The translations under genes were made by a program, and so were the position numbers. Below, in pieces: positions 56,799 through 64,000 of a DNA stretch of 64,000 nt; the first letter of the stretch is position 1; every line of letters starts with the position of its first letter. Origin of the DNA: Myxococcales bacterium (GTDB lineage: Bacteria; Myxococcota_A; Polyangia; Haliangiales; Haliangiaceae); NCBI GenBank assembly GCA_016716835.1, contig JADJUW010000001.1, positions 2,190,001 through 2,254,000 of the forward strand, given 5' to 3'. The notes below the pieces were generated by a model, which saw nothing but the letters and a program-made list of their open reading frames with translations, did not search any database and was not told where the DNA came from.

Positions 56799-57515
56799 TC
56801 AAGCCTGGTGCCGCGCGATGCCTCCGCCTTCGTGCCGGATCTCTGGCTGCGCTTGGGCAAGGCCAACATGTCGCTGGAGATGGAAGGCGCCGCGGTGCTC
56901 GGCGCGATTGACACGCTGTCGGACCAAGGCATTTCGAACGCGGTGGACATCGTGCAACTCGGCGCGGTGGTTCGCTTTGGCGCCCACTGGCTGGAGGAAC
57001 GCCTCAAGTTTGGCTTTGAAACCGGCTACGCCAGCGGCGACAGCGCCGATAGCCCCGTGCCGGGCAATGTCCACATCAGCACCGTGCCCAAGCTGCCCGC
57101 CCCTGGCGACAGCAAGTACTCGCTGTTTGCCTTTGACCGCGACTATCACGTCGACATGATCTACTTTCGGCAAATCGCCGGCGCCGTGCACAACGCCGTT
57201 TACCTGCGCCCCTCGCTGTCGTTCGACTTTGCCAAGGCCTTCCGCATCAGCGCGGTGAACATCACCAGCTTTGCCGCGCGCCCAGTCGCCACCCCGGGCA
57301 ATGCCTCGGCGCTCGGCACCGAGTTCGACCTCGGCCTGAGCTTTGAAGGCGAAGCCATCTCGCTGGGCCTGGGCTATGGCCTCTTCATTCCGTTCGCGGG
57401 CCTTGACCACCGCGCCGGCGACGCCACCAACGACGGCTTTGGCTTTTCGACGCTCAATACCGGCGACGCGGGCAACGCGCAGAGCTTTCAGTTCCGCGCC
57501 GCGCTGAAGTTCTAG
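56799..57515 (+). pseudogene. C-terminal fragment of a TIGR04551-like outer membrane protein
   Basis: The frame from 56799 has barrel-like strands: PDLWLRLGKANMSLEMEGA, ERLKFGFETGYASGDSAD, DYHVDMIYFRQIAGAVHNAVYLRPSLSFDF (in parts) and a final aromatic QFRAALKF. This matches my memory of the last 240 residues of TIGR04551 proteins, which are normally 500-600 residues with a signal peptide. No start codon or N-terminal half is present; the repeat lies directly at its front edge. The stop overlaps the convergent gene at 57512 by 4 bases, as if the 3' context is native. Confidence 0.65.
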
Positions 57516-58333
57516 CGGGCCGTCAAGACGCGGTTTACGCGCGGCAGGTGGCGTTCAAATATCGCGAGCGACTCGCGCGTTGGTCGGGCGAGGCCCAAGC
57601 TAACGTCGGTCAGCTGGGCGGAGAGCCGCTTGAAGTCGGCGGCCAATGCCTTGTCGTCAGGCGCCGACCTCTGCGCGATGGCCAAGAGATCGACCATTAA
57701 GGCTACGTCCGTGATGTTCAACGGATCTAGCGTTGGCATGACGCGCATCACGCGGCTGACATCGCGTTGCGCGCGCCCAACCGCCCCGCCCGCCGACGGC
57801 GCATCGCGCACCGCGTGAAGCTTGCGCACTGCGCGATCGATGGCGAAAACCCGCCCTTTGGCAAAGGCGAGGCTGTCACTCGCCTCGCGATGGAACGTCC
57901 TGAGCAAGGCGACCGGCGCATTCGGCGTTTCGAGTTCCTCCATGGCGAGGGCAAGTTTGCCGGTCTCGCTGATCGTCGTGCTCTCGAGGTGGGCCAGAAA
58001 TGCCTTGTCCACCGCGTTGGTGGCAACCACGTCTCTGGGCAGCCCTTGCACCATGCTCAGCAGCGTCAGGCCTTCGGACTGACGCACCGCAACCTTGCTG
58101 GCAAGCCGTTTGGAGCGAGCCTTGGCCGTGCCGCGCTTACGGGGTGCCGTGACCCCACCCTCTGGGCGCGCCATTCGGCCAGGAGACCCGCCCCCAATGT
58201 TGGAAGGCGACTTCTGCCCCTGTCCTTGCGCGCGATTTTGCGGATGAAATCCGCCGGCTTGTGCGGCCCCGCCGCCAACGATCGGTCCAATCGCCGTTGC
58301 CAACACAAGTGCCAGGAGGAAGGGCTTCATCAT
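57512..58333 (-). CDS. Secreted hypothetical protein
   Basis: ATG 58333 (or 58330) gives 273 residues with a signal peptide (LLALVLATAIGPIVGGGAAQAG). A basic Gly/Arg/Lys-rich linker (residues 30-75) is followed by a helical domain with ALAMEELETPNAPVALL and VMPTLDPLNITDVALMVDLL. I do not recognise the family. In-frame codons upstream to 58477 precede the signal and are unlikely to be used. It is convergent with the TIGR04551-like fragment and divergent from the porin relic at 58511, sharing a 177-base spacer. Confidence 0.6.
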   Translation of the reverse strand: MMKPFLLALVLATAIGPIVGGGAAQAGGFHPQNRAQGQGQKSPSNIGGGSPGRMARPEGGVTAPRKRGTAKARSKRLASKVAVRQSEGLTLLSMVQGLPRDVVATNAVDKAFLAHLESTTISETGKLALAMEELETPNAPVALLRTFHREASDSLAFAKGRVFAIDRAVRKLHAVRDAPSAGGAVGRAQRDVSRVMRVMPTLDPLNITDVALMVDLLAIAQRSAPDDKALAADFKRLSAQLTDVSLGLARPTRESLAIFERHLPRVNRVLTAR

Positions 58334-58510
58334 CGTACCCAGCACCAAATGCAATCGCAGTGCCACGAGTTTTTGAGGCAAGGAGCGCCCCGGGTATAAG
58401 GCCCTCCCGCCGCCTTGATGCGTTCTTGATACGTCCAGGCCTGGTCTTGACCCAACGCCAGCACGTGCCGCCCGCAAAGCGGGCTACATCGGTCGCAAGG
58501 ACGCAAACGG

Positions 58511-59448
58511 ATGAAATTACCTTTCGTTATTGGCTACCTCAGTGTCGCCCTCGCCGCGCGGCCAAGCCTCGCCGCCGCCGACGAAGCGGATGGCACCACG
58601 CATCAAGGGTATCTGGAGTTCTACTATCAATGGAACACCGGAGACCCTAGCAATGACCTCTCTAACTGGCGCGGGTTTGACAATCGCCACAACAGCCTTA
58701 CCGTCGCCAACGCCGCCTTAGCAACCACTTGGAAGCAGGGCCGACTGACTGGCAATCTCGCCCTGCAGGTGGGGCCGACGGCGGCGACCTATTACGCCGC
58801 CGAGCCCGCCCTTGCCGGAGGCGGCGGCGCCAACGCAACTGGACCCGAGCTCTGGCGACATATCCAACAGGCCAATGTCGCCTACAAAGTGCCTTCGCAT
58901 CCTGACCTCGACGTAGCCGCAGGCATATTCCTCTCCCCGATTGGGCCAGAGAGCATCATTATCCACGACAACTGGAACTGGTCTCGCTCGAATCTCTTTT
59001 TTGGCCTGCCCTTCTATCATGCCGGCGCGCGTGAGCATCGCCCTAAGCGATCAATGGGGCATCAACGTCGCGGGCTACAATGGCTACAACAATGTTGTCG
59101 ACAACAACGACGCCAAGACAATTGCCTTGGGGGTGACCCACAAACAAACCGACAAACTGACGGCGGCGATCTTGTATGTTGGGGGCGTAGAGCGCGCAGA
59201 TGGTGCCCCGGAAGGGGCGCCCTGGCGTCACCTCCTTGATGCCCACGCCACCTGGCACATCACGCCAACGCTCTCGGTGTTGGCCCACGTAAATGGCGGC
59301 TTCGAGCGCAATCATTTTGGCATAAGCAAATGGCTCGCGGGCGCCGCTTACGCACGCTACCAAGTGGCTTCCTCATTGGCACTCGCCATGCGCGGCGACG
59401 TGTTTCGAGAAGACACCGCCGTCAATGCCGACGGCGCCGCGAGCGCCC
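58511..59448 (+). pseudogene. Beta-barrel porin (OmpL/BBP2-like), frameshifted and cut by the repeat
   Basis: The start MKLPFVIGYLSVALAARPSLA is a signal peptide. The mature part, NWRGFDNRHNSLTVANAAL, GNLALQVGPTAATYYAAEP and AAGIFLSPIGPESI, is typical of BBP2-type porins of about 400 residues. Near 59022-59030 (GCCGGCGCGCG) the frame moves to one that reads RVSIALSDQWGINVAGYNGY and so on. The repeat at 59449 then ends it after about 312 residues, so the last strands and terminal aromatic are missing. It cannot encode a working barrel as read. Confidence 0.75.
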
Positions 59449-59562
59449 CAATATCAGTGCTCTGAAGGCTTTAAATCACCCGCACCCCGGCATCTGGCAC
59501 CTTGCCTGCCCCGCGCGGCCTTTGCCACCCTCCGCCTTTTCCGCCTGAAATTTCCTATCCCC
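59449..59562 (+). repeat. 114-bp dispersed repeat, copy 5
   Basis: Reads as identical to copies 2-4 and 6. Left flank is the porin gene (3' part missing); right flank is the 3' end of an IS3-type orfA on the opposite strand. Flanks: GCGCCC left, TTTTTTG right. Confidence 0.97.
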
Positions 59563-59887
59563 TTTTTTGGAGAATCTCCACGGCGTCTTCCAAGATCGCC
59601 TTGCCCACGGCCATGTCGGCGATGGCGCGCTTAAGCTGCTGATTTTCGCGGCGCACTTTTTCGAGCTCCGCGAAGAGGTCGACGGGCGGGTCAATGAGTC
59701 GGAGTGCTTTGGCCATAAGCTCTCGCCGCCAAAGATACAACGTCCCTACCGCCACCCGGTGCTTGCGCGCCACCAGCGCTAGCGGCACGCCGCCGGCCGT
59801 GTGCTCCAGCAACATCTGCCAGCGGGCCGCGGGGCTAAACCTGGTTTTTCTATGATTTCCTACGCTTGTCTGTGTCTCGGTCTGCAT
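59555..59887 (-). pseudogene. IS3-family orfA fragment, 3' end cut by the repeat
   Basis: The frame has the helix-turn-helix of IS3 orfA (RFSPAARWQMLLEHTAGG, VARKHRVAVGTLYLWRREL) and the leucine-zipper-like EKVRRENQQLKRAIADMAVGKAIL (in parts). It ends as LQKRG plus TAG, the last bases being the repeat. The catalytic orfB is absent. The upstream side, with GGAGATGACACATGCAG at the start codon, looks native to about 59950, where the element end should be. The nearby IS3-type end-like sequence GTGGACCCCATCGGTTGGAC at 60934-60953 may be another relic. Confidence 0.7.
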
Positions 59888-59965
59888 GTGTCATCTCCTT
59901 GGGGGAGTGACAACTTCAAATGGGGGTTACGAACACGAGAGTGACCCTAGTGTTGTTCGGCGGTC

Positions 59966-60888
59966 TTGGACTACCATTTTCATCCCGGCATGAAACAGTT
60001 CGAAGTATCTACAATTTACTCTAACCGAATATCGGTTGACCCACTTTTTCTTAAGGAAGGGATCCAGTACGCAATAAATCACGACCTCGACTGGATCTAT
60101 ATTTGCCCGCTCAATTCGTATTCCGAATACGGCTTCGATAGCCCCAAGGGCCTCGACACCTTCCGCTTAAACACCGAAGAATTGCGGGGCTGCGCAGCAA
60201 CAAAAGAGCTTCAAATTTCAGAACACGTCAAAATTGAGACGGACAAAATAGAAGATATATACACAATTCCAAATCTAAGGCGATTTTCGTTTCAAGACAA
60301 AAGCTTTAAAATGGACTTCTCGAAAATGACGCAGTTAGAAGCGCTGCATTTCAAATATAACGACAACGTAAAGAACATAGGCGCGCTCATCAACCTAGAA
60401 GACCTTCTTGTGCATTCTTTCAGCCATCCAAACTGTGACCGGCTCTCCGAACTCAATGCCTTGAAAAGGCTACGACTGACGGGAGGGGCTTTCACTTCCT
60501 TAACCGGGGTTGCAAGCTTGAAAAACTTAAGCGCGTCGATGTGACACATGGCTCAAAACTGATAGATGCATCCGCTTTGTCGGAGTTACCAAGGCTCAGC
60601 CAATTGCACCTTGAGAAATGCAAAGCGCTTTCCGATTTGTCGTTTCTAACCAACAACGAATGCATCCGCGAACTTTTGGTCGACGTCCTAGATTCGCTAG
60701 AATTCGCGCCGACGATGCGACAACTCAAATCGATCAATTTCCGGGACTGCAAAGATGGGAACATGCACCCGCTGCTGGCGGCCAAGAGCTTGGAACAAAT
60801 AAATTTCCATCCCAACAAAAAACACTACACCCACAGCATCGAAGAAATTACCAAGGCAACCGGCACTCGCAGGGGGAGAAACAGTTAG
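59966..60888 (+). pseudogene. Leucine-rich-repeat protein split by a one-base deletion in an A-run
   Basis: Two frames, 59966-60544 and 60541-60888, join if one A is added to AAAAA at 60521-60525: the sequence then runs SLKKLKRVDVTHGSKLIDAS without break. The full protein would be about 307 residues. Short leucine-rich units recur (NLRRFSFQDKSF, QLEALHFKYNDNVKNIGAL, ALKRLRLTGGAFTSLTGVA, RLSQLHLEKCKALSDLSFL). There is no signal peptide. Base composition is far more AT-rich than the neighbours, so it was acquired. LRR proteins like this occur as immunity proteins for toxins, but no toxin is adjacent. The split may be a sequencing error. Confidence 0.65.
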
Positions 60889-61024
60889 GCCATCGTGCCG
60901 TCTTAACGCGCGCGTTTGCACAGGCGATTAAAGTGGACCCCATCGGTTGGACAAAAAACTGGTCAAACTAAGGTTGGGGTTCCTGGCTGGTTTTGTTCTG
61001 TGTCTTTGTAGTTGAAGTAAAAGT

Positions 61025-61138
61025 CAATATCAGTGCTCTGAAGGCTTTAAATCACCCGCACCCCGGCATCTGGCACCTTGCCTGCCCCGCGCGGCCTTTG
61101 CCACCCTCCGCCTTTTCCGCCTGAAATTTCCTATCCCC
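61025..61138 (+). repeat. 114-bp dispersed repeat, copy 6
   Basis: Reads as identical to copies 2-5. It lies in a non-coding gap between the LRR gene and the gene at 61222. Flanks: AAAGT left, TGTACA right. The gap 60889-61024 otherwise holds only the IS3-like end noted at 60934. Confidence 0.97.
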
Positions 61139-61221
61139 TGTACAAGGAAAAGGCTACTTAAGCGGCGCGCTTAGCACGCCTCAAGTTGCACGCAGCAAGC
61201 GGCAATTGCTATAGGCGATAG

Positions 61222-62240
61222 GTGCGGCGCGCATGGATGTTGGTATTGGTGGCAGCGGCGATCGCCGCGGGGTGGCTCGGATACCAGCGTTTGCGCGGCG
61301 CGCCCGACACGGCGCCATCAGTCGTGCGGACAGGCTCTGCGCGAGGTGACGCACGTATTCGCTTAGGAGAAGTGCCCCCTGCGCTTCCTAGTGGCCCTAC
61401 CGAAACGGCAAGCATGGACTACGACGCGCGCCGCACCGTGTGCATGGCGTCGTGCGCCGAGCCAAAGACATATGTAGGCTGCATCACCCGCTGCGGCGCC
61501 ACACCAAACTTGCAACCAGGCGGCCAACTCGCCGCCATAGCAGGGGCGCAGCCTGGGGCATTGGGCGATGCGCTTGCCAAGTTTTGGCAGACCGGCGAGC
61601 TAAGCGATGACCTCAAGGCGGCAAGTGACCCCAGCGGCATGTTCAAGCTGCGCTATTTCAGGGTATCTCATGCCGATGGTGACGAGCTGTTGCGCACCTG
61701 GGGCGAGCCTCACGAAACCATCGCGGACGCCATGCATGTTTGGCGAGACCCGGCAGCTAAGACCATGGTGGCAATGGGCATGTCGCCCAACCGCGTGACG
61801 CTGGTGCCCACGCCCTACCAAACATTCGCCGACATTTTGGGGCTGCAGGGCGAGCTGCTAGGCCTGGAATCGTATGATTGGCTCAGCGAAGCGACATCCC
61901 CGACCGCGCCACACGTTGCCGGCGCGACGAGGCTACCTGGAGACAATCCAACCTACTTGCTGCCTTTCACCACCGAGCGAGCTAACCCCATCATGTTGTC
62001 CATCCTCATGACTGGCGGCAAGGCATCTGCCATCCACCTCAATTTTTAAACCCGAACGATGGCGCGTCCGAAATTGAGTTGCGCGAAGTGGTGGCCCAGG
62101 CGCTCGCGTCCAAGGCGCGCGCCAACCGCTTTGTGCTGTCAGCCGACGGCAACGAGATTCAAACGCCATCGCGCATGTACTCGCTCTCCGTCGTCCAAGG
62201 ATCCGTTTGGCTCGTGGTGGCTAAGCGCCAATATCAGTGA
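61222..62240 (+). CDS. Membrane-anchored hypothetical protein, frameshifted and ended by the repeat
   Basis: GTG 61222 or ATG 61237 opens a hydrophobic anchor (MLVLVAAAIAAGWLGYQRL). The soluble part has a Cys cluster (CMASCAEPKTYVGCITRCG near residue 75) and a domain with LLRTWGEPHETIADAMHVW and MGMSPNRVTLVPTPYQTFADILG. As read it stops at 62049, but adding one T to TTTTT at 62043-62047 continues it as LNPNDGASEIELREVVAQAL and YSLSVVQGSVWLVVAKR up to the repeat at 62229, whose TGA ends it. The family is unknown to me. The tail is thus doubly uncertain: possible sequencing slip and true truncation. Confidence 0.6.
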
Positions 62241-62354
62241 TCTGAAGGGTGATCTGAAGGCTCTACATCACCCGTGTCCCGGCATCTGGCACCTTGCCAG
62301 CCCCGCTCGGCCTTTGCCACCCTCCGCAATTTCCGCCTAAAATTTCCTATCACC
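62229..62354 (+). repeat. 114-bp dispersed repeat, copy 7 (variant B, with internal duplication)
   Basis: Begins CAATATCAGTGATCTGAAGG and contains a direct duplication of GTGATCTGAAGG, making it 126 bp. It shares TGCCAGCCCCGCTCGG with copy 1 and has changes CCGCAATTTCCGCCTAAAATT near the end and CTATCACC as terminus. More diverged than copies 2-6. Confidence 0.93.
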
Positions 62355-62370
62355 CGCTTGAGAGGCAGTC

Positions 62371-62496
62371 ATGCGCCTCGGCATGGGCCTAAGGCATGTC
62401 TCGTTCGAGCGCGATACGGAGCGTGGGGGCTGGCACAAAATCGAGGCCGCGCTCGCCCCCTTCCTTTATGTGCAGGCCCTAAGCGACCCATTTTGA
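62371..62496 (+). CDS. Short ORF of unknown status after copy 7
   Basis: ATG 62371 starts 41 codons, MRLGMGLRHVSFERDTERGG to a TGA at 62496. AGAGG lies 8 bases before the start. It may be a fragment of a larger gene cut by the repeat or chance. The downstream 62497-62576 contains two TTGACCC motifs that look like IS21 end sites. Confidence 0.2.
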   Translation: MRLGMGLRHVSFERDTERGGWHKIEAALAPFLYVQALSDPF

Positions 62497-62576
62497 GGGG
62501 TCAGCTGCAAGAAACGTCTCGAGGTCAAGCCCTCCATCGCTGTCAAGCGCCAACAGAAGTTGACCCTATCGCGCCA

Positions 62577-63371
62577 CTAATCTTGACCCACCCCCTTGGT
62601 TAGATTGGATTGGTGGTCGCCCAGGAGGCCGGCCCGTTTTTTCTGACGCAGCCGATAGCTGTCGCCGCGGATGATCAAGGCGTGGCTGTGGTGGAGCACG
62701 CGGTCAAGTACGGCGGTGGCAATGGTATCGTCGCCGAAGACGGCGCCCCAGTGGCTGATGGGTTGGTTGGTGGTGATGAGTAGGCTGCCTTTTTCGTACC
62801 TCCTGGAAACGAGCTGGAAGAAGAGATGCGCGGTGTGTTTTTCAAGCGGCAAGTAGCCAAGCTCGTCGATGACCAACAGCTTGGGCTTGGCGTAGAAGGC
62901 GATTTGCTCGGCGAGCTTGGCGTCGCTGTGGGCCCGGGCGAGGCTGGCGAGCAGCGCGGTGGCCGTGACAAACAAGACCGAGTGCCCCGCCTCGACGCAA
63001 GCGCGGCCGAGGGCGATGCCGAGATGCGTCTTGCCGACGCCCGGTGGCCCAAAGAGCAAGACATTCTCGGCGCTCGCGACAAAGCGCCCCGTCGCCAGCT
63101 CGCGGACGAGCTTGGCGTCGACCGACGGTTGGAATTTGAAGTCGAAGTCCGCGAGCGTCTTGACCGTCGGAAAGTGAGCGATCTGAATGCCCATGGTGAC
63201 ACGCTTCTTTGCTTGGCCTCGGTCTCTTCGGTGAGCAGCTGATCGAGAAACGCGAGATACGTCGGCTCGCTGCGCCGCCGCGGCCAAGATGGCGTCCAGG
63301 CGTTGCGCAATCGCGCCAAGCCGAAGCGTTTGCAGGCGCGCCGCGACGCGCGCATGCACGAGGTCACTCAT
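62577..63371 (-). CDS. istB: IS21 helper ATPase IstB, with two compensating frameshifts
   Basis: The AAA+ core is complete: Walker A FGPPGVGKTHLGIALG, Walker B LLVIDELGYLPLEKH, then TTNQPISHWGAVFGDD and ATAVLDRVLHHSHALIIRGDSYRLR. The N-terminus MSDLVHARVAARLQTLRLGAI is normal, but residues 34-54 in this frame are foreign. In a second frame the same bases (63270 to 63212) read EPTYLAFLDQLLTEETEAK, the conserved IstB sequence, before frame 1 resumes at KKRVTMGIQIAHFP. Two small indels thus cancel out. The start codon overlaps the istA stop (ATGA). IstB assists IstA in target capture and transposition. Confidence 0.88.
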   Translation of the reverse strand: MSDLVHARVAARLQTLRLGAIAQRLDAILAAAAQRADVSRVSRSAAHRRDRGQAKKRVTMGIQIAHFPTVKTLADFDFKFQPSVDAKLVRELATGRFVASAENVLLFGPPGVGKTHLGIALGRACVEAGHSVLFVTATALLASLARAHSDAKLAEQIAFYAKPKLLVIDELGYLPLEKHTAHLFFQLVSRRYEKGSLLITTNQPISHWGAVFGDDTIATAVLDRVLHHSHALIIRGDSYRLRQKKRAGLLGDHQSNLTKGVGQD

Positions 63372-64000
63372 GGCGCGCCTCCAATCGCGGCCGCATAAAT
63401 ATCGAGGCTGCGGCCTATCGGTGACACGTGGGGCGCGTCAGCGTAGTGATGCTGCGTGCGAAACAGGCCCGCAAAATGCGCGGGCTGGGTGTGGCGCGCG
63501 TACGGCTCGAGGCCGCGCGGATGCCGCGCAATCTCATGGGAGCCCTCAAAAATCGCAACCTCGTCATCGCCGACTAGGACCTCGACCGTGCGCTTGACGA
63601 AGGCATGCGGCACGCTATAGCGAATCGTATCCACATCGACGAAGCAGTCATTGGCGACGCGACGCTCAAGGCGCCGCTGACGGATTGGCAGTGCGCGTGG
63701 CAAGGGCCGCAGCGCCGCGGCCTCCACCTCCGCGAAGCGATCTGCTGGCCGCGCCCTCGTGGTGCCATGGATGCGCTGATCCGCGAGCGCCATCCACTGC
63801 ACCAGATGTGCCTGCAGCGCGCCAAACGACGCGAAGCTCTGGCCCGCGAGGCCATTGCGCTTGACGTAGCCAACCCCTGACTCGGTCTTGCCCTTGGTGC
63901 GCGCGCGATACGGCTTGCACACGCTGACGGCGACGCCAAAATCACGACAGAAGCTCGCAAACGCCGGGTGGACTTGCACGCCGCCGTCCGCACCGGGCCG
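63368..64000 (-). CDS. istA: IS21 transposase IstA, C-terminal part (5' end outside window)
   Basis: About 210 residues are present, open to the window edge. The part seen covers the end of the DDE domain, with KPYRARTKGKTESGVGYVKR (catalytic Glu in the TESGVGYVK segment), and the C-terminal domain: RVANDCFVDVDTIRYSVPHAFV and GSHEIARHPRG. This is standard for IS21-family IstA of about 500 residues. It overlaps istB by 4 bases. No damage is visible in this part. Confidence 0.9.
   Translation of the reverse strand, partial: RPGADGGVQVHPAFASFCRDFGVAVSVCKPYRARTKGKTESGVGYVKRNGLAGQSFASFGALQAHLVQWMALADQRIHGTTRARPADRFAEVEAAALRPLPRALPIRQRRLERRVANDCFVDVDTIRYSVPHAFVKRTVEVLVGDDEVAIFEGSHEIARHPRGLEPYARHTQPAHFAGLFRTQHHYADAPHVSPIGRSLDIYAAAIGGAP

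Larger units (their letters stand above)
62500..64000 (-). mobile_element. IS21-family element, partial (continues past the window)
   Basis: Contains istB and the C-terminal part of istA in the usual overlapping order. The 3' end is probably near 62500-62580, where TTGACCC occurs at 62562 and 62583 on the plus strand, similar to the repeated binding sites near IS21 ends. The exact inverted repeat and target duplication cannot be fixed because the other end is outside the window. Confidence 0.7.

Overview
The window is GC-rich DNA that most resembles a Myxococcota (deltaproteobacterial) chromosome, possibly from a metagenome assembly. Pointers are two Hanks-type Ser/Thr kinases with TPR or PEGA-like parts, an FHA protein, a CarD-like protein, a protein with thrombospondin-3 repeats and a MYXO-CTERM-like tail, a TIGR04551-like fragment and many lipoproteins. 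No rRNA, tRNA or CRISPR was found. All family names come from reading motifs by eye, with no database search.

Layout. 1-11 kb: end of a FAD oxidoreductase, a frameshifted lipoprotein, TatD, a lower-GC AAA/DUF4143 ATPase set among repeats, a zinc-ribbon protein, tcdA, a PilB-like ATPase with a cyclic-nucleotide-binding domain, and a TPR-kinase. 11-23 kb (minus strand): one tightly coupled operon moxR - DUF58 - lipoprotein - batA - batB::batC fusion - batD::batE fusion - MCE protein with a barrel-like tail. 23-43 kb: a large alpha-2-macroglobulin lipoprotein, two tandem Cys-rich paralogues, folA/thyA convergent, sppA, an ExbD-like lipoprotein, FHA, a G3E GTPase, a kinase, and a divergent deacetylase-like/PaaK-like pair.

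43-64 kb is accessory and broken: an intact IS5/IS427-type element whose empty target is preserved elsewhere in the window, deleted relics of a Tn5-type and a REP-associated transposase, an IS91-type transposase, then seven same-orientation copies of a 114-bp sequence at 47.0, 49.1, 50.0, 56.7, 59.4, 61.0 and 62.2 kb. Almost every copy sits exactly where a gene is cut, and at several copies unrelated gene fragments lie on the two sides. Intact cargo between copies includes hflX, a large Ig/TSP3 surface lipoprotein, an OmpA protein and PilZ; broken cargo includes a CarD-like gene, an MJ0042 finger, a TIGR04551 C-terminus, a porin, IS3 orfA, an LRR gene and a membrane-anchored protein. The window ends in an IS21 element (istB, partial istA).

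The most unusual feature is the 114-bp repeat family, for which I know no name. It has no terminal inverted repeats and no target duplications, five copies read as identical, and older diverged copies lie at 2.7 and 4.6 kb. It is either an unrecognised mobile or recombination sequence or the site of false assembly joins; read mapping would decide. Several single-base frameshifts, two in short homopolymers, keep sequencing error open as an explanation for part of the decay.
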